A stretch of 64,000 nucleotides of DNA from Rhodospirillales bacterium (GTDB lineage Bacteria; Pseudomonadota; Alphaproteobacteria; Rhodospirillales; JASLQF01): positions 1 through 64,000 of the forward strand of contig JASLQF010000004.1 of assembly GCA_030744625.1 (NCBI GenBank), read 5' to 3'. Positions 54,982 through 63,654 of this stretch are shown here, one piece after another (within the stretch, counting starts at the first letter, position 1; each line of letters opens with the position of its first letter). A model generated the notes under the pieces. That model did no database searches. It saw only the letters and a list, made by a program, of their open reading frames with translations, and was not told where the DNA came from. The position numbers were made by a program, and so were the translations under genes.

Positions 54982-55752
54982 CTACTCCATGGTCTCGTCG
55001 ATTAGCGGGCCTTGGGCCCAGCCCAAGTGCTGGCCGCCGTCGAGGGCGATCATCTGCCCCGTCATCGCCGGCGCGTCAAGGATAAAGCGTACGGCGTCGG
55101 CGATTTCGCCGGTGCCGACCCGGCGCTGCAGCGGCATCGACGCCCACTGGCGGTCGAATTCCTCGTCCGTCTGCCGCGCGTTGGGCAGGGTCGGGCCCGG
55201 GCCGATGGCGTTGACGCGGATGCGCGGGGCCAAGGCCAGGGCCAGGGTGCGCGTCAACGTCCAAAGCCCGACCTTGCTGAGCGTGTAGGACGTGAATTGC
55301 GGCGTCAGGTTCCATACCCGCTGGTCGATGATGTTGATAACGTTGCCCTCGATCCCTTCGGGGAGTTGGCGGGCGAAGGCCTGGGTGAGCACGAAGGGGG
55401 CGCGCAGGTTGACCTCCATGTGGGCGTCCCACGACTGGCGCGTCGCCGTTTCCGGGGTGTCGCGCCGGAAAACGGAAGCGTTGTTGACCAGACATGCCAG
55501 GGGGCCGATGGCCTGGCCGGCCCGCGCGACGAGCCCCGCGGCCTCGTCCTCCCGGGCGAGATCGGCGCCCAGCTCCGCCGCCGTGCCACCGCGCTCGGTG
55601 ATATCGGCAACCGTCCGGCGGGCGTCGTCTTGCGAGGCGTTGTAGTGCACCGCCACGGCCCACCCGTGGGCGGCCAATTCCAGGGCGATGGCGCGGCCGA
55701 TGCGGCGCGCCGCGCCGGTGATCAGGGCGGCCTTCGGAGGAGTGTCCGGCAT
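54982..55752 (-). CDS. Short-chain dehydrogenase, FolM/pteridine reductase-like
   Basis: A 256-residue SDR. The cofactor site reads ALITGAARRIGRAIALELA, where the Arg pair favours NADPH; NNAS is the structural motif; catalytic Tyr/Lys are in FTSYTLSKVGLW. TGAARRIG and the C-terminal block resemble FolM/pteridine reductases, which reduce dihydromonapterin or dihydrofolate. It lies just upstream of folB, 42 bp away. The substrate is inferred from likeness and context; a generic SDR is the alternative. Confidence 0.82.
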   Translation of the reverse strand: MPDTPPKAALITGAARRIGRAIALELAAHGWAVAVHYNASQDDARRTVADITERGGTAAELGADLAREDEAAGLVARAGQAIGPLACLVNNASVFRRDTPETATRQSWDAHMEVNLRAPFVLTQAFARQLPEGIEGNVINIIDQRVWNLTPQFTSYTLSKVGLWTLTRTLALALAPRIRVNAIGPGPTLPNARQTDEEFDRQWASMPLQRRVGTGEIADAVRFILDAPAMTGQMIALDGGQHLGWAQGPLIDETME

Positions 55753-55801
55753 GACGCGACAATGGCCCGAGCGCGGCTTGGATTCAAGGGGTGCCGAGGG
55801 G

Positions 55802-56467
55802 TCAGTCGGCGGCGCCGACTGCGTTCGTCACCTCTATGGCACCCTCCCAGACCATGACCATGGCGACGTAGGCGATGACCGCCGTACCCACGTAGGCGAT
55901 CCAGTGATAGCGTTCGAGAAGACGGGCGATGGCCGTCGCCGCCATGCCCATGAAGGCGACGGACAGCACCAGACCGACGACCAGCACCCAGAAGTGTTCG
56001 CGCGCCGCGCCGGCAACGCCGAGGATGTTGTCGAGGGACATGGTGACGTCGGCGATGATGACCTGCGTCACCGCGGCGCGGAAGCTTTTGTGCTCGGTCG
56101 CCGGGGCGGCGGCGTCCCCGGCTTGCGCCTCGGCGGCGCCGTCCGCCGCCGCCCGATGTTGGGCGCGGCGGTTGCGGCGTTCCGCCTCGATATCGCGCCA
56201 CAGCTTCCAGGCAACCCAAAGCAACAGGATGCCGCCGGCCAGCAAAAGGCCGATGATCTGCAAGAGCACGGTGACCGAGCCCGTAAAAACGATGCGCAGG
56301 AGCGTCGCGGCGACGATGCCGATGGCAATGACCTTGGGCCGCTGTTCCCTGGGCAGGCTGGCCGCCACCATGCCGACGACGATGGCGTTGTCGCCGGCCA
56401 GCACCAGGTCGATGACGATGACGGTACCGAGCGCCGACAGCTCGGACATGGAAATGAAATCAAGCAA
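55802..56467 (-). CDS. TerC family (YjbE-type) integral membrane protein
   Basis: A 221-residue membrane protein with seven predicted helices and the TerC hallmarks IDLVLAGDNAIVVGMVA and DVTMSLDNILGVAGAA, each with an acidic residue in a membrane helix. Family members export metal ions, especially Mn, across the membrane and onto secreted metalloenzymes. A charged cytoplasmic loop (RRNRRAQHRAAADGAAEAQA) lies in the middle. The start is a TTG at 56465-56467, chosen because homologues share the LDFISM beginning. The Ca/Na antiporter gene lies upstream on the same strand. Confidence 0.9.
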   Translation of the reverse strand: MLDFISMSELSALGTVIVIDLVLAGDNAIVVGMVAASLPREQRPKVIAIGIVAATLLRIVFTGSVTVLLQIIGLLLAGGILLLWVAWKLWRDIEAERRNRRAQHRAAADGAAEAQAGDAAAPATEHKSFRAAVTQVIIADVTMSLDNILGVAGAAREHFWVLVVGLVLSVAFMGMAATAIARLLERYHWIAYVGTAVIAYVAMVMVWEGAIEVTNAVGAAD

Positions 56468-56513
56468 TCCTTAACCTCGAACGGCCTGGCGCGCATCGTG
56501 CCACCGCCGCACT

Positions 56514-56549
56514 ATACCAACGGTATTAGTACGTGATCGGACACCGATC
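56514..56549. repeat. Two small inverted repeats upstream of terC
   Basis: ATACC/GGTAT (56514-56526) and GATCGG/CCGATC (56535-56549), both with 3-base loops, lie in the 106-bp gap between the antiporter stop and terC start. They could end the antiporter transcript or bind a regulator. No Mn-riboswitch core was recognised. Confidence 0.45.
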
Positions 56550-56573
56550 GCGCCATGGGAAATGCGGCCGCGA

Positions 56574-57551
56574 TCAGCCCAAGCGGGAAATTAACGCGTC
56601 CACCCCGTATCCCTGGACGGCGACGTAGGCGCCATAGGCGCCGAGCATCGCGGCGGCGGCCCCGCGGCCCAGCCGGCGGTGTCCGAGCAGGCAGTACGCC
56701 AACAACAGGGTGGCGCCCAGCATGACCCACAGGTCGAACGCCCGGAACTGATCGGAGACGGCAAGCGGCGACACCACCGCCACGGCACCGACGATCCCCA
56801 GCACGTTGAACAAGTTGCTCCCCACCACATTGCCCAGCGCCACGCCGACGTGACCGCGCACCGCCGCCACGATCGACGTCACCAGTTCGGGAAGCGAGGT
56901 GCCGATGGCGATCAGGGTGAGACCGATGACCTCCTCCGATATGCCGATGGCGCGCGCCATGGCGACACTGCCCTCGACCAGAAGTTCGGCGCCGTAGACG
57001 ACCCCGGCGATGCCGACGGCGAGAACCGTTCCCCCGATCCACAAGGACCCAGCGGTGGACTCCATCGGCCGCTCCTCGCCGACCTGCCGGCGCGCGCCGG
57101 CGGCGGCGGGCCGCGTCTCCCGCCAATAGGTGTAGGCGAGAAAGGCCAAGAACACGGCGAGCAGGACCATCCCCGACCCCAATCCGATGTCGCCGCGCCA
57201 ACTCAATCCGGCGAACAGCATGCTGCCGACGACGAGGACAGCGGCGTCCATTCGCAAGGCCCGGCCGCTGATGACGAGGGCCTTGACGAGGCCCGCCCCG
57301 CCCAGCACCAGGAGCACGTTGGCGATGTTGCTGCCGATGACGTTGCCGAGTGCCAATCCCGGCGCGCCGGCGAGGGCGGCCTTCATGCCCACCACCAACT
57401 CGGGCGCCGACGTGCCGAAGGCGACCACCGTCATGCCGACGACGAGGGGCGATACGCCGAGCCCTCGAGCCACGGCCACCGCGCCGCGTACGAGCAGCTC
57501 GGCACCGACGAGAAGCACCACGAAGCCGGCGCTGACCTGGACATACATCAT
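56574..57551 (-). CDS. Calcium/sodium antiporter (CaCA family, YrbG-like)
   Basis: A 325-residue membrane protein with ten helices in two inverted halves. Each half has a matching alpha repeat: VAFGTSAPELVVGMKAA with GNVIGSNIANVLLVLG, and IAIGTSLPELVTSIVAA with GNVVGSNLFNVLG; the glutamates bind the cation. The ATG at 57551 was chosen over a TTG at 57587 that would overlap rppH. Ion specificity is not proven. Together with terC it may form a cation-handling pair. Confidence 0.93.
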   Translation of the reverse strand: MMYVQVSAGFVVLLVGAELLVRGAVAVARGLGVSPLVVGMTVVAFGTSAPELVVGMKAALAGAPGLALGNVIGSNIANVLLVLGGAGLVKALVISGRALRMDAAVLVVGSMLFAGLSWRGDIGLGSGMVLLAVFLAFLAYTYWRETRPAAAGARRQVGEERPMESTAGSLWIGGTVLAVGIAGVVYGAELLVEGSVAMARAIGISEEVIGLTLIAIGTSLPELVTSIVAAVRGHVGVALGNVVGSNLFNVLGIVGAVAVVSPLAVSDQFRAFDLWVMLGATLLLAYCLLGHRRLGRGAAAAMLGAYGAYVAVQGYGVDALISRLG

Positions 57552-57573
57552 GGGGAAATAGGGCCAGACCCGC

Positions 57574-58071
57574 TCAAGGCGCGCCAAGGGGGACGGCGTG
57601 ACGGCGGAACTCGTCGACGATCTTCTCGTAAACCGGGCGCTTGAAAGGGATGATCATGGCGGGGAGATCGTCGATCGGCACCCATTTCCAGTCGCTGAAC
57701 TCGGCTTCGGCGCCTTCTCCAAGGTCGATGTCCGCGTCGCGCCCGGTAAAGCGCAGGGCGAACCACTTTTGCTCCTGCCCGCGGTAACGCCCTCCCCACA
57801 GGCGTCCGGCAATCTCCTCGGGCAGGTCGTAGGAAAGCCATTCGCTGCTCTCGGCGATGATCTCCGCCTCGGCGGTGCCGATTTCCTCGGCCAGCTCCCT
57901 GAGGACCGCCCTCTCCGGCGTCTCGTCCCCGTCGATTCCACCCTGAGGCAACTGCCAGGCCTCCTCCCCGGTGTCGCGGCGCCGCCCCACGAACACCTGG
58001 CCCCCGGCGTTCACAAGCAAGGCACCGACGCACCTTCGATAGGGGCGCTGGGCGCCATCCTTGTCTGCCAC
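57574..58071 (-). CDS. rppH: RNA pyrophosphohydrolase
   Basis: A 165-residue NUDIX enzyme that removes pyrophosphate from mRNA 5' ends and triggers decay. It has YRRCVGALLVNAGGQVFVGRR, WQLPQGGIDGDETPERAVLR with the NUDIX box continuing ELAEEIGT, and QKWFALRFTG, all typical for RppH/YgdP. The GTG start at 58071 is preceded by GAGAGGCGGGG; a TTG seven codons upstream is open. It follows yibQ on the same strand and belongs to the gpmI to rppH run. Confidence 0.93.
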   Translation of the reverse strand: MADKDGAQRPYRRCVGALLVNAGGQVFVGRRRDTGEEAWQLPQGGIDGDETPERAVLRELAEEIGTAEAEIIAESSEWLSYDLPEEIAGRLWGGRYRGQEQKWFALRFTGRDADIDLGEGAEAEFSDWKWVPIDDLPAMIIPFKRPVYEKIVDEFRRHAVPLGAP

Positions 58072-58094
58072 GGCGGCCCCCGCCTCTCTCAACG

Positions 58095-59402
58095 CTATTT
58101 CTGCTTCTTGGCGATGGCGGAAACCGGAACCAGGGCCATCTTCTTGCCATCCAGGGTCGGTATCCAGGCGGCGAGGCGATCGAAAGTGGTTGGATAGGGC
58201 TGGGCGAGAGCCAAGGCTACCGAATTGCCGCGGGCCTTGTTTTCGATTTCCGCGAGTTGCGCGTCGATGGCCGCCTTGGAGGGATCGCCGTCGAGTGAAT
58301 TGTCCACGAAGGCACTCGCCATATCGATCGCCGAGGCGATCTTGGCCGCCTGCGACCGCGCCGTGGTGATGCTGTCGATGTACATCAGTCCCCGTTTCCT
58401 CAAGGTCATGAGCAACGGCCGGATGTGGTCTTCCTCGTTGCTGAAGCGCGATCCCATGACCGCGATGAGGCCCACGTAGCCGGAGGTCCGGCTCAAGATG
58501 AAATTCAGGCGCTGCAAGTTTTGCGGCGCCTCGATCGACGTCATCAAGGCGTAGGGACCGGGATCGCGTAGCGGAAAGTCGTCAGGTTCCATGGGCAGGC
58601 CCAGAAGAACTTCGTGCCCGGCCTTGCGCGCCGCGCCGACCCAGTCATCGAGCCCCTCGGCATAGGGATCGAAGGCCAGGGTCACCGCCCCGGGAAGCCG
58701 ATTGATGGCGGCCTCGGTGGCGGCGCGGCTCAGGCCCAGTCCGCCGATCACGATGGCGATGCGCGGGCGGCCTTCGGCGGCGTCCGAGGGCCGGGCATAG
58801 ACCTGCCACGGCGCGCGGCCGTCGATGTCCATCTTGGGGAGGGGACCCTGCTTGCTGTCTTCCACCAACTTGGAGTCGGGGACTTCGGAAAGCGGCTTGT
58901 CGGGCGCCAACGGAGACATGGTGGCGAACGCCGCCACGGTAACGGAGGGCACGACGACGCCGGCCCCCGGACCCTTCTGGTTGGCGTTTATGGCGTTGAG
59001 CGACCCGGGCGGCGACATGCCGCCGCTGCCCAGTACCCCGGCCTTGGGAGGCATGGCCATGGATACCACGGGAACGCCGGGCTCGGAGGTCGACTTGGCG
59101 GCCGGCCTGGCGCCGCCGTCGCCGCCAAGGAACCACCAGGCGCCGCCACCGCCGATGGCCGCGAGGACGACCACGGAAACCGCGGCGATGATGATCAGGC
59201 GCTTCTTGCCACCACCAGAGTCTTCATCATCTTCGTCGTCGTCGTCGAAATCCTCGTCGTCGCCTTCGTCGTCGTCTTTTTCGCCGGCCGGCGCCGCATC
59301 TTCCCCGTCGGCCTCCGATTCCTCGATGTCCTCGTCGTCCTCATCGGATTCGTCGTCATCCTTGGACTTGCCGAAGCCTTTGAATTTAAATGGAAATTTC
59401 AC
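58095..59402 (-). CDS. yibQ: Divergent polysaccharide deacetylase family protein (YibQ-like)
   Basis: A 435-residue protein in three parts: a cytoplasmic N-terminus of about 65 residues that is roughly half Asp and Glu, one membrane helix (KRLIIIAAVSVVVLAAIGGG), and a periplasmic divergent polysaccharide deacetylase domain from about residue 210 (RIAIVIGGLGLSRAATEAAI, VTLAFDPYAEGLDDWV, ALMTSIEAPQNLQRL, FVDNSLDGDP). The family is usually encoded beside envC and ctpA, as here, and is taken to act in the envelope. The strongly acidic tail is unusual. Start is a GTG after AGGTAAGG. Confidence 0.9.
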   Translation of the reverse strand: MKFPFKFKGFGKSKDDDESDEDDEDIEESEADGEDAAPAGEKDDDEGDDEDFDDDDEDDEDSGGGKKRLIIIAAVSVVVLAAIGGGGAWWFLGGDGGARPAAKSTSEPGVPVVSMAMPPKAGVLGSGGMSPPGSLNAINANQKGPGAGVVVPSVTVAAFATMSPLAPDKPLSEVPDSKLVEDSKQGPLPKMDIDGRAPWQVYARPSDAAEGRPRIAIVIGGLGLSRAATEAAINRLPGAVTLAFDPYAEGLDDWVGAARKAGHEVLLGLPMEPDDFPLRDPGPYALMTSIEAPQNLQRLNFILSRTSGYVGLIAVMGSRFSNEEDHIRPLLMTLRKRGLMYIDSITTARSQAAKIASAIDMASAFVDNSLDGDPSKAAIDAQLAEIENKARGNSVALALAQPYPTTFDRLAAWIPTLDGKKMALVPVSAIAKKQK

Positions 59403-59495
59403 GGCCTTACCTGCCTAGTGGCCCCCTCGAAACGATGTGGGCCGCGACTGGCGGGAACAATCGGCGCCGCTTCTCCAAGCGTCGCCGGCGGGTCG

Positions 59496-60791
59496 TCAGT
59501 TCGCCAACCTGTTCGAAAACAAGGCCACGCCGTTGAGAAGGTCGAGGGCCCGGGCAAGCTGGTAATCCTGCCTGGGCCGGGGCTTCGCTTCCTCGCCGGA
59601 GTTTTCCTTCTTGGCATCCGGCTTCTCGGCATCGCCGCCGTTATCGTTGCGCAGGGCGCCGCGCAGGTCGGACTCGCGGCGCCGGCGCGGCGTCGCCACC
59701 TGTTCGACGGTCGCCTGTTCGACCACGATGTCCGGCTCAATCCCCACCCCCTGAATGGACCGCCCCGAGGGCGTGTAATAGCGCGCCGTCGTCATACGCA
59801 TGGCACCGTGCCCATGCAGCGGCACGATGGTCTGCACGGACCCCTTGCCGAAGGACTTGGTGCCAAGAACGATGGCCCGGCGATGGTCCTGCAACGCCCC
59901 GGCGACGATCTCCGATGCCGAGGCCGAGCCGGCGTTGATGAGCACGATCACGGGCAACCCCTTGGCCAAGTCCCCGGGGCGCGAATTGAACCGCTGCGTG
60001 TCCTCGGCGCGGCGCGCCCGGGTGGAGACGATCTCGCCCTTGTCGAGAAAGGCGTCGGAGACGGCCACCGCCTGGTCCAACAGGCCGCCGGGGTTGTTGC
60101 GCAGGTCGAGGACAACCCCCTTCAGCTTGTCGCCCATCTTTTCATGGAAATCGGTGGTCGCCTTCTCCACGCCCTTTTCCGTCTGCTCGTTGAACGAGGT
60201 GATGCGAAGGTAACCGACGTCGCCTTCCAGCCGCGAGCGTACCGAGCGAATCTTGATGATGGCGCGCGTAACCGTCACGTCGAAGGGCTCGCGCCCTTGA
60301 CGGCGGATGGTCAGGTCGATGTCGGTGCCGACCCGTCCGCGCATTTTTTCCACCGCCTCGGTGAGGGTGATCCCCATGACCGGGGACCCGTCGAGATGGG
60401 AGATGAGGTCGCCGGGCTCGATGCCAGCGCGGTAGGCGGGTGTGTCGTCGATAGGGGACACCACCTTGACCAATCCGCTCTCCATGGTGACCTCGATGCC
60501 GAGCCCACCGAACTCGCCACGGGTTTGCACACGCATTTCGCGGAAACTCTTGGCGTTGAGGTAGCTGGAATGGGGGTCGAGCGAGGTCAGCATGCCGTTG
60601 ATGGCGGCCTCGATCAGCTCCTGATCGGTCGGTTGCTCCACATAATCGGCGCGCAACCGCTCGAATACGTCGCCGAACAGATTGAGCAGCTCATACGTGT
60701 CGGCCTTGTCCTTCTCGGCCCGCGCGGCGTTGCCCAATGGCATCCCCATCAGGGCCGCCATCAAGACCGCAACGAGCAATCGATATTTCAT
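59496..60791 (-). CDS. ctpA: C-terminal processing peptidase, S41 family
   Basis: A 431-residue exported serine protease. Signal peptide (MKYRLLVAVLMAALMGMPLG, cut near ARA), PDZ domain about residues 95-175 (FGGLGIEVTMESGLVKVVSP), and the S41 domain with the Ser-Lys dyad S291 (NAGSASASEIVAG) and K316 (KSFGKGSVQ). The C-terminus has a long charged linker (RRRRESDLRGALRNDNGG) before a last conserved block. It processes or degrades periplasmic proteins, some tied to peptidoglycan hydrolases. Its ATG overlaps the envC stop (ATGA). Confidence 0.96.
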   Translation of the reverse strand: MKYRLLVAVLMAALMGMPLGNAARAEKDKADTYELLNLFGDVFERLRADYVEQPTDQELIEAAINGMLTSLDPHSSYLNAKSFREMRVQTRGEFGGLGIEVTMESGLVKVVSPIDDTPAYRAGIEPGDLISHLDGSPVMGITLTEAVEKMRGRVGTDIDLTIRRQGREPFDVTVTRAIIKIRSVRSRLEGDVGYLRITSFNEQTEKGVEKATTDFHEKMGDKLKGVVLDLRNNPGGLLDQAVAVSDAFLDKGEIVSTRARRAEDTQRFNSRPGDLAKGLPVIVLINAGSASASEIVAGALQDHRRAIVLGTKSFGKGSVQTIVPLHGHGAMRMTTARYYTPSGRSIQGVGIEPDIVVEQATVEQVATPRRRRESDLRGALRNDNGGDAEKPDAKKENSGEEAKPRPRQDYQLARALDLLNGVALFSNRLAN

Positions 60792-61993
60792 CCGCTCACC
60801 TTACCTTTCCTTGCCGCCAGCCACGGCAGGGGATTGATGGGCTGGCCGTCGCGGCGCAATTCCACGTAAAGAGATGGCTTCTGCCCATTCGGCTTCCCCA
60901 TGACGCCAACCGGCTCACCAGCCGACACCGATTGTCCGATGGTGTTGTCGATACGGGCCAGGCCGGCGAGAAGACTATGATATCCCTCGCCATGTTCGAT
61001 GATCAAGAGTTGCCCATACCCGCGGAAGCGGCCGGCAAAGACCACCCGCCCGCCGTGGGGGGCGACCACCCGCGCCCCGGCCCGGGTCTCGATGACGATT
61101 CCCTTGCGGGTCAGGCCGGTGGCGGAGGCCTGGCCGTAGAGCCCGATCAAACGGCCGACGGCGGGAAACGGAAGCGTGCCCCGCGCCTGCTTGATCGACT
61201 GCCCGGGCGGCGGCCTGGCGGCGGCCGGGCTCGGCGGCGCGCGCTCCTCCTCTTTCCTGCGGCGTTCCTCCCTGAGGCGCTTGAGAAGCCCGCGCAGGCT
61301 TTTGGCCTGGCGCGCCATGGCGCGGTAGCGGCGCGCCGCCTCCTCGCTCTCCGACAGCGTTTGCCGCCGCGCCTCCTTCTTCCTGGAGAGCAGGGCGTCG
61401 AGGCGGATGCGCTTCTCCTCCATGGCCGCCGCGGCGACGGCCATTTCGCCGCGGCGCCGGTCCAGGTGCCGGCGCGTCTCGGCGAGGGCCAGCACCTCGC
61501 CGCGCAGGCGCCCGGCGCGGCTCTCGATGCGCGGCACCGCCGCCCTGAGGAGGATGGCGCTGCGCACCATGTCGGCGATGCCGAGGGGCTGGACGATCAA
61601 CGCCTCGGGCGGACGCCGGGCCAGCCTCTCCAAGGCCATCAGGACACGGGCGAATTGTCCGTGGTTGCGCTCGAGGCGCCGTATCTTTACCTCTTCCTCG
61701 CGCCGCAAGCGCGCCAAGCCAACCTCCAGTTCGGAAACGTTCGCCTCGTGGTCCTGGAGGGCGCCGGCGGCTTCGACCAGTTGCTTCTGGAGGCCCAGCA
61801 CCTCTCTTTGCAATGCGCCGGCCTTGCGCTTGAGGAGGCGCTGCTTCTGGCGGTCCTTTTCGAGGGTCCGTTCCATCCCTTGCAAGCGGTTTTTCGTGTC
61901 GGCGCTCTCGGACGCGCCCCAGCCGGGCGGCGCCGCCATAAGGATGGCCGCCGCCACAAGGAAACCAGAAAAGTAACCGCGGGCAGGGATCAC
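60788..61993 (-). CDS. envC: EnvC-type murein hydrolase activator (degenerate M23)
   Basis: A 401-residue exported protein: signal peptide (GYFSGFLVAAAILMAAPPGW), long coiled coils from about 30 to 250, and a LytM/M23 domain (VAPHGGRVVFAGRFRGYGQL, then EHGEGYHSLLAGL). The zinc ligands of active M23 enzymes are missing: the first His is replaced in TRKGIVIETRA and the final HxH is replaced by SLLAG. So it should be an amidase activator, as E. coli EnvC is, and not a peptidase. Start is a GTG preceded by AAGGGGGG 5 bases away. The far longer open frame upstream is a shadow of gpmI. Confidence 0.94.
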   Translation of the reverse strand: MIPARGYFSGFLVAAAILMAAPPGWGASESADTKNRLQGMERTLEKDRQKQRLLKRKAGALQREVLGLQKQLVEAAGALQDHEANVSELEVGLARLRREEEVKIRRLERNHGQFARVLMALERLARRPPEALIVQPLGIADMVRSAILLRAAVPRIESRAGRLRGEVLALAETRRHLDRRRGEMAVAAAAMEEKRIRLDALLSRKKEARRQTLSESEEAARRYRAMARQAKSLRGLLKRLREERRRKEEERAPPSPAAARPPPGQSIKQARGTLPFPAVGRLIGLYGQASATGLTRKGIVIETRAGARVVAPHGGRVVFAGRFRGYGQLLIIEHGEGYHSLLAGLARIDNTIGQSVSAGEPVGVMGKPNGQKPSLYVELRRDGQPINPLPWLAARKGKVSG

Positions 61994-62004
61994 TCGGGCC
62001 CCCC

Positions 62005-63585
62005 TTATTGCGCCGCCGCCTTCTCGACGCCGTCTTCGAGAACCAGCGAACGGCCCGTCATCTCGTCCGGCCGCGCCAGCCCCATGAGACGCAGGACGCT
62101 GGGCGCCACGTCGGCCAGGCGGCCATCGCCGAGGCCGCGCACCCAGGGCGGCGCGTTGACCAGGACCAAGGGCACCGGGTTGAGGGTGTGGGCGGTATGG
62201 GGCTGGCCGGTGCCCGTATCGTGCATCATCTCGACGTTGCCGTGGTCCGACGTAATCAACAGGGCGCCGCCGGCCTCGACCACCGCCGCCTCCACCTTGG
62301 CGAGACAGGCGTCCACGGCCTCGGCCGCCGCCCGCGCCGCGCCCAGGTCGCCCGTGTGCCCGACCATGTCGCCGTTGGCGTAGTTGACGACGATCAAATC
62401 GAAACGCCCGGAGCCTATGGCGTCCACCAGCCTGGCCGTGACCTCGCCCGCCGACATCGCCGGCGCCAGGTCGTAGGTGGCCACCTTCGGCGAGGGCACG
62501 AGGATGCGCTCCTCGCCGGCAAACACCCGCTCCCGCCCGCCGTTGAGGAAGAAGGTGACGTGAGCGTACTTCTCGGTCTCGGCGAGGCGCAACTGGGTCA
62601 TGGCGGCGTCGGCCACCACCTGGCCGAGGATGTTGTCGAGCTCGACGAGGGGCAGCACCGCCTCGAAAAACCGGTTGAGGTCGGCCGAGTATTCGACCAT
62701 GCCGGCGCGCGCCGCGAAGTCGACGGCAGGCTGGCGGGAGAAGCCATCGAATCCCGGATCGGCCAGGGCGGCGAGGATCTGGCGCACCCGGTCGGCGCGG
62801 AAGTTGGCGACCAGGATGCCGTCGCCGTCCATCATGCCGGCGTATCCGCCGATCACCGTGGGCACGATGAATTCGTCGCCGAGGCCGGCGGCGTAACCCT
62901 GCTCGACGGCGGCCAGCGCCGTTCCGGCCGCCTCGCCCTCGGCCGCGACCAGGGCGCGATAGGCCCGTTCCACGCGCTCCCAGCGCCGGTCCCGGTCCAT
63001 GGCGTAATATCGCCCGCCCACCGTCGCCACGCTCACCCCATCGAGGGCGGCCACGTCGTCGAGGAAGCGCTTCACGAAACCGAGCGCGCTCTTCGGCGGC
63101 GTGTCGCGCCCGTCCAGAAGCGCATGAACGGCGACCGGCACCCCGGCCCCGGCAAGGATGCGGGCCAGGGCCGCCATGTGGTCCTGGTGGGCGTGCACGC
63201 CGCCCGGCGACAGCAACCCGATCAGGTGGCAGGTGCCACCGCTCGCGGCCAGGCTTTCGGCAAGGCGCCCGAGGACCGGGCTCTCGGCCAGGGATCCGTC
63301 GGCCAGCGCCGCGTCGATGCGCGGCAGGTCCTGGACCACCACCCGCCCGGCGCCGATGTTGGTGTGCCCGACCTCGGAGTTGCCCATCTGACCGGCGGGC
63401 AGTCCCACGTCGCCGGCGGCGGCGTCGAGGCGCGCCTTGGGGCATTGCGCCATGAAGCGGTCCCAGGCCGGCGTCGCGGCCAGGGCGATGGCGTTGTCGG
63501 CGCGCTCGGCGCGTGCCCCCCAACCGTCGAGGATGCACAGCACGACAGGCCTGGGCGGCGCCCCTTGGGGTTCGGATTCCGACAT
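62005..63585 (-). CDS. gpmI: 2,3-bisphosphoglycerate-independent phosphoglycerate mutase
   Basis: A 526-residue Mn-dependent glycolytic enzyme. VVLCILDGWGARAERADNAI at the N-terminus carries the first metal Asp; the phosphoserine is in QMGNSEVGHTNIGAG; LLSPGGVHAHQDHM, DGRDTPPKSALGF, NYANGDMVGHTGD and LITSDHGNVEMM complete the motif set. It is upstream of envC, ctpA, yibQ and rppH, with rlmH further upstream, the order usual in alphaproteobacteria. Confidence 0.97.
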   Translation of the reverse strand: MSESEPQGAPPRPVVLCILDGWGARAERADNAIALAATPAWDRFMAQCPKARLDAAAGDVGLPAGQMGNSEVGHTNIGAGRVVVQDLPRIDAALADGSLAESPVLGRLAESLAASGGTCHLIGLLSPGGVHAHQDHMAALARILAGAGVPVAVHALLDGRDTPPKSALGFVKRFLDDVAALDGVSVATVGGRYYAMDRDRRWERVERAYRALVAAEGEAAGTALAAVEQGYAAGLGDEFIVPTVIGGYAGMMDGDGILVANFRADRVRQILAALADPGFDGFSRQPAVDFAARAGMVEYSADLNRFFEAVLPLVELDNILGQVVADAAMTQLRLAETEKYAHVTFFLNGGRERVFAGEERILVPSPKVATYDLAPAMSAGEVTARLVDAIGSGRFDLIVVNYANGDMVGHTGDLGAARAAAEAVDACLAKVEAAVVEAGGALLITSDHGNVEMMHDTGTGQPHTAHTLNPVPLVLVNAPPWVRGLGDGRLADVAPSVLRLMGLARPDEMTGRSLVLEDGVEKAAAQ

Positions 63586-63654
63586 GGCGCCAATATATGT
63601 CGAAACGGTCCGAGCGCGATAGTCGGTGGCGCCGCGCGCCCCCTACCCACCCCC

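Noticed and set aside
56468-56573. Possible Mn-sensing yybP-ykoY riboswitch upstream of terC
   Set aside because: The gap is only 106 bp and the conserved core of that riboswitch was not found; only short inverted repeats are present.
58614-60869. Long rightward frame opposite ctpA and yibQ
   Set aside because: Shadow frame; ctpA and yibQ carry signal peptides, catalytic residues and the known gene order.
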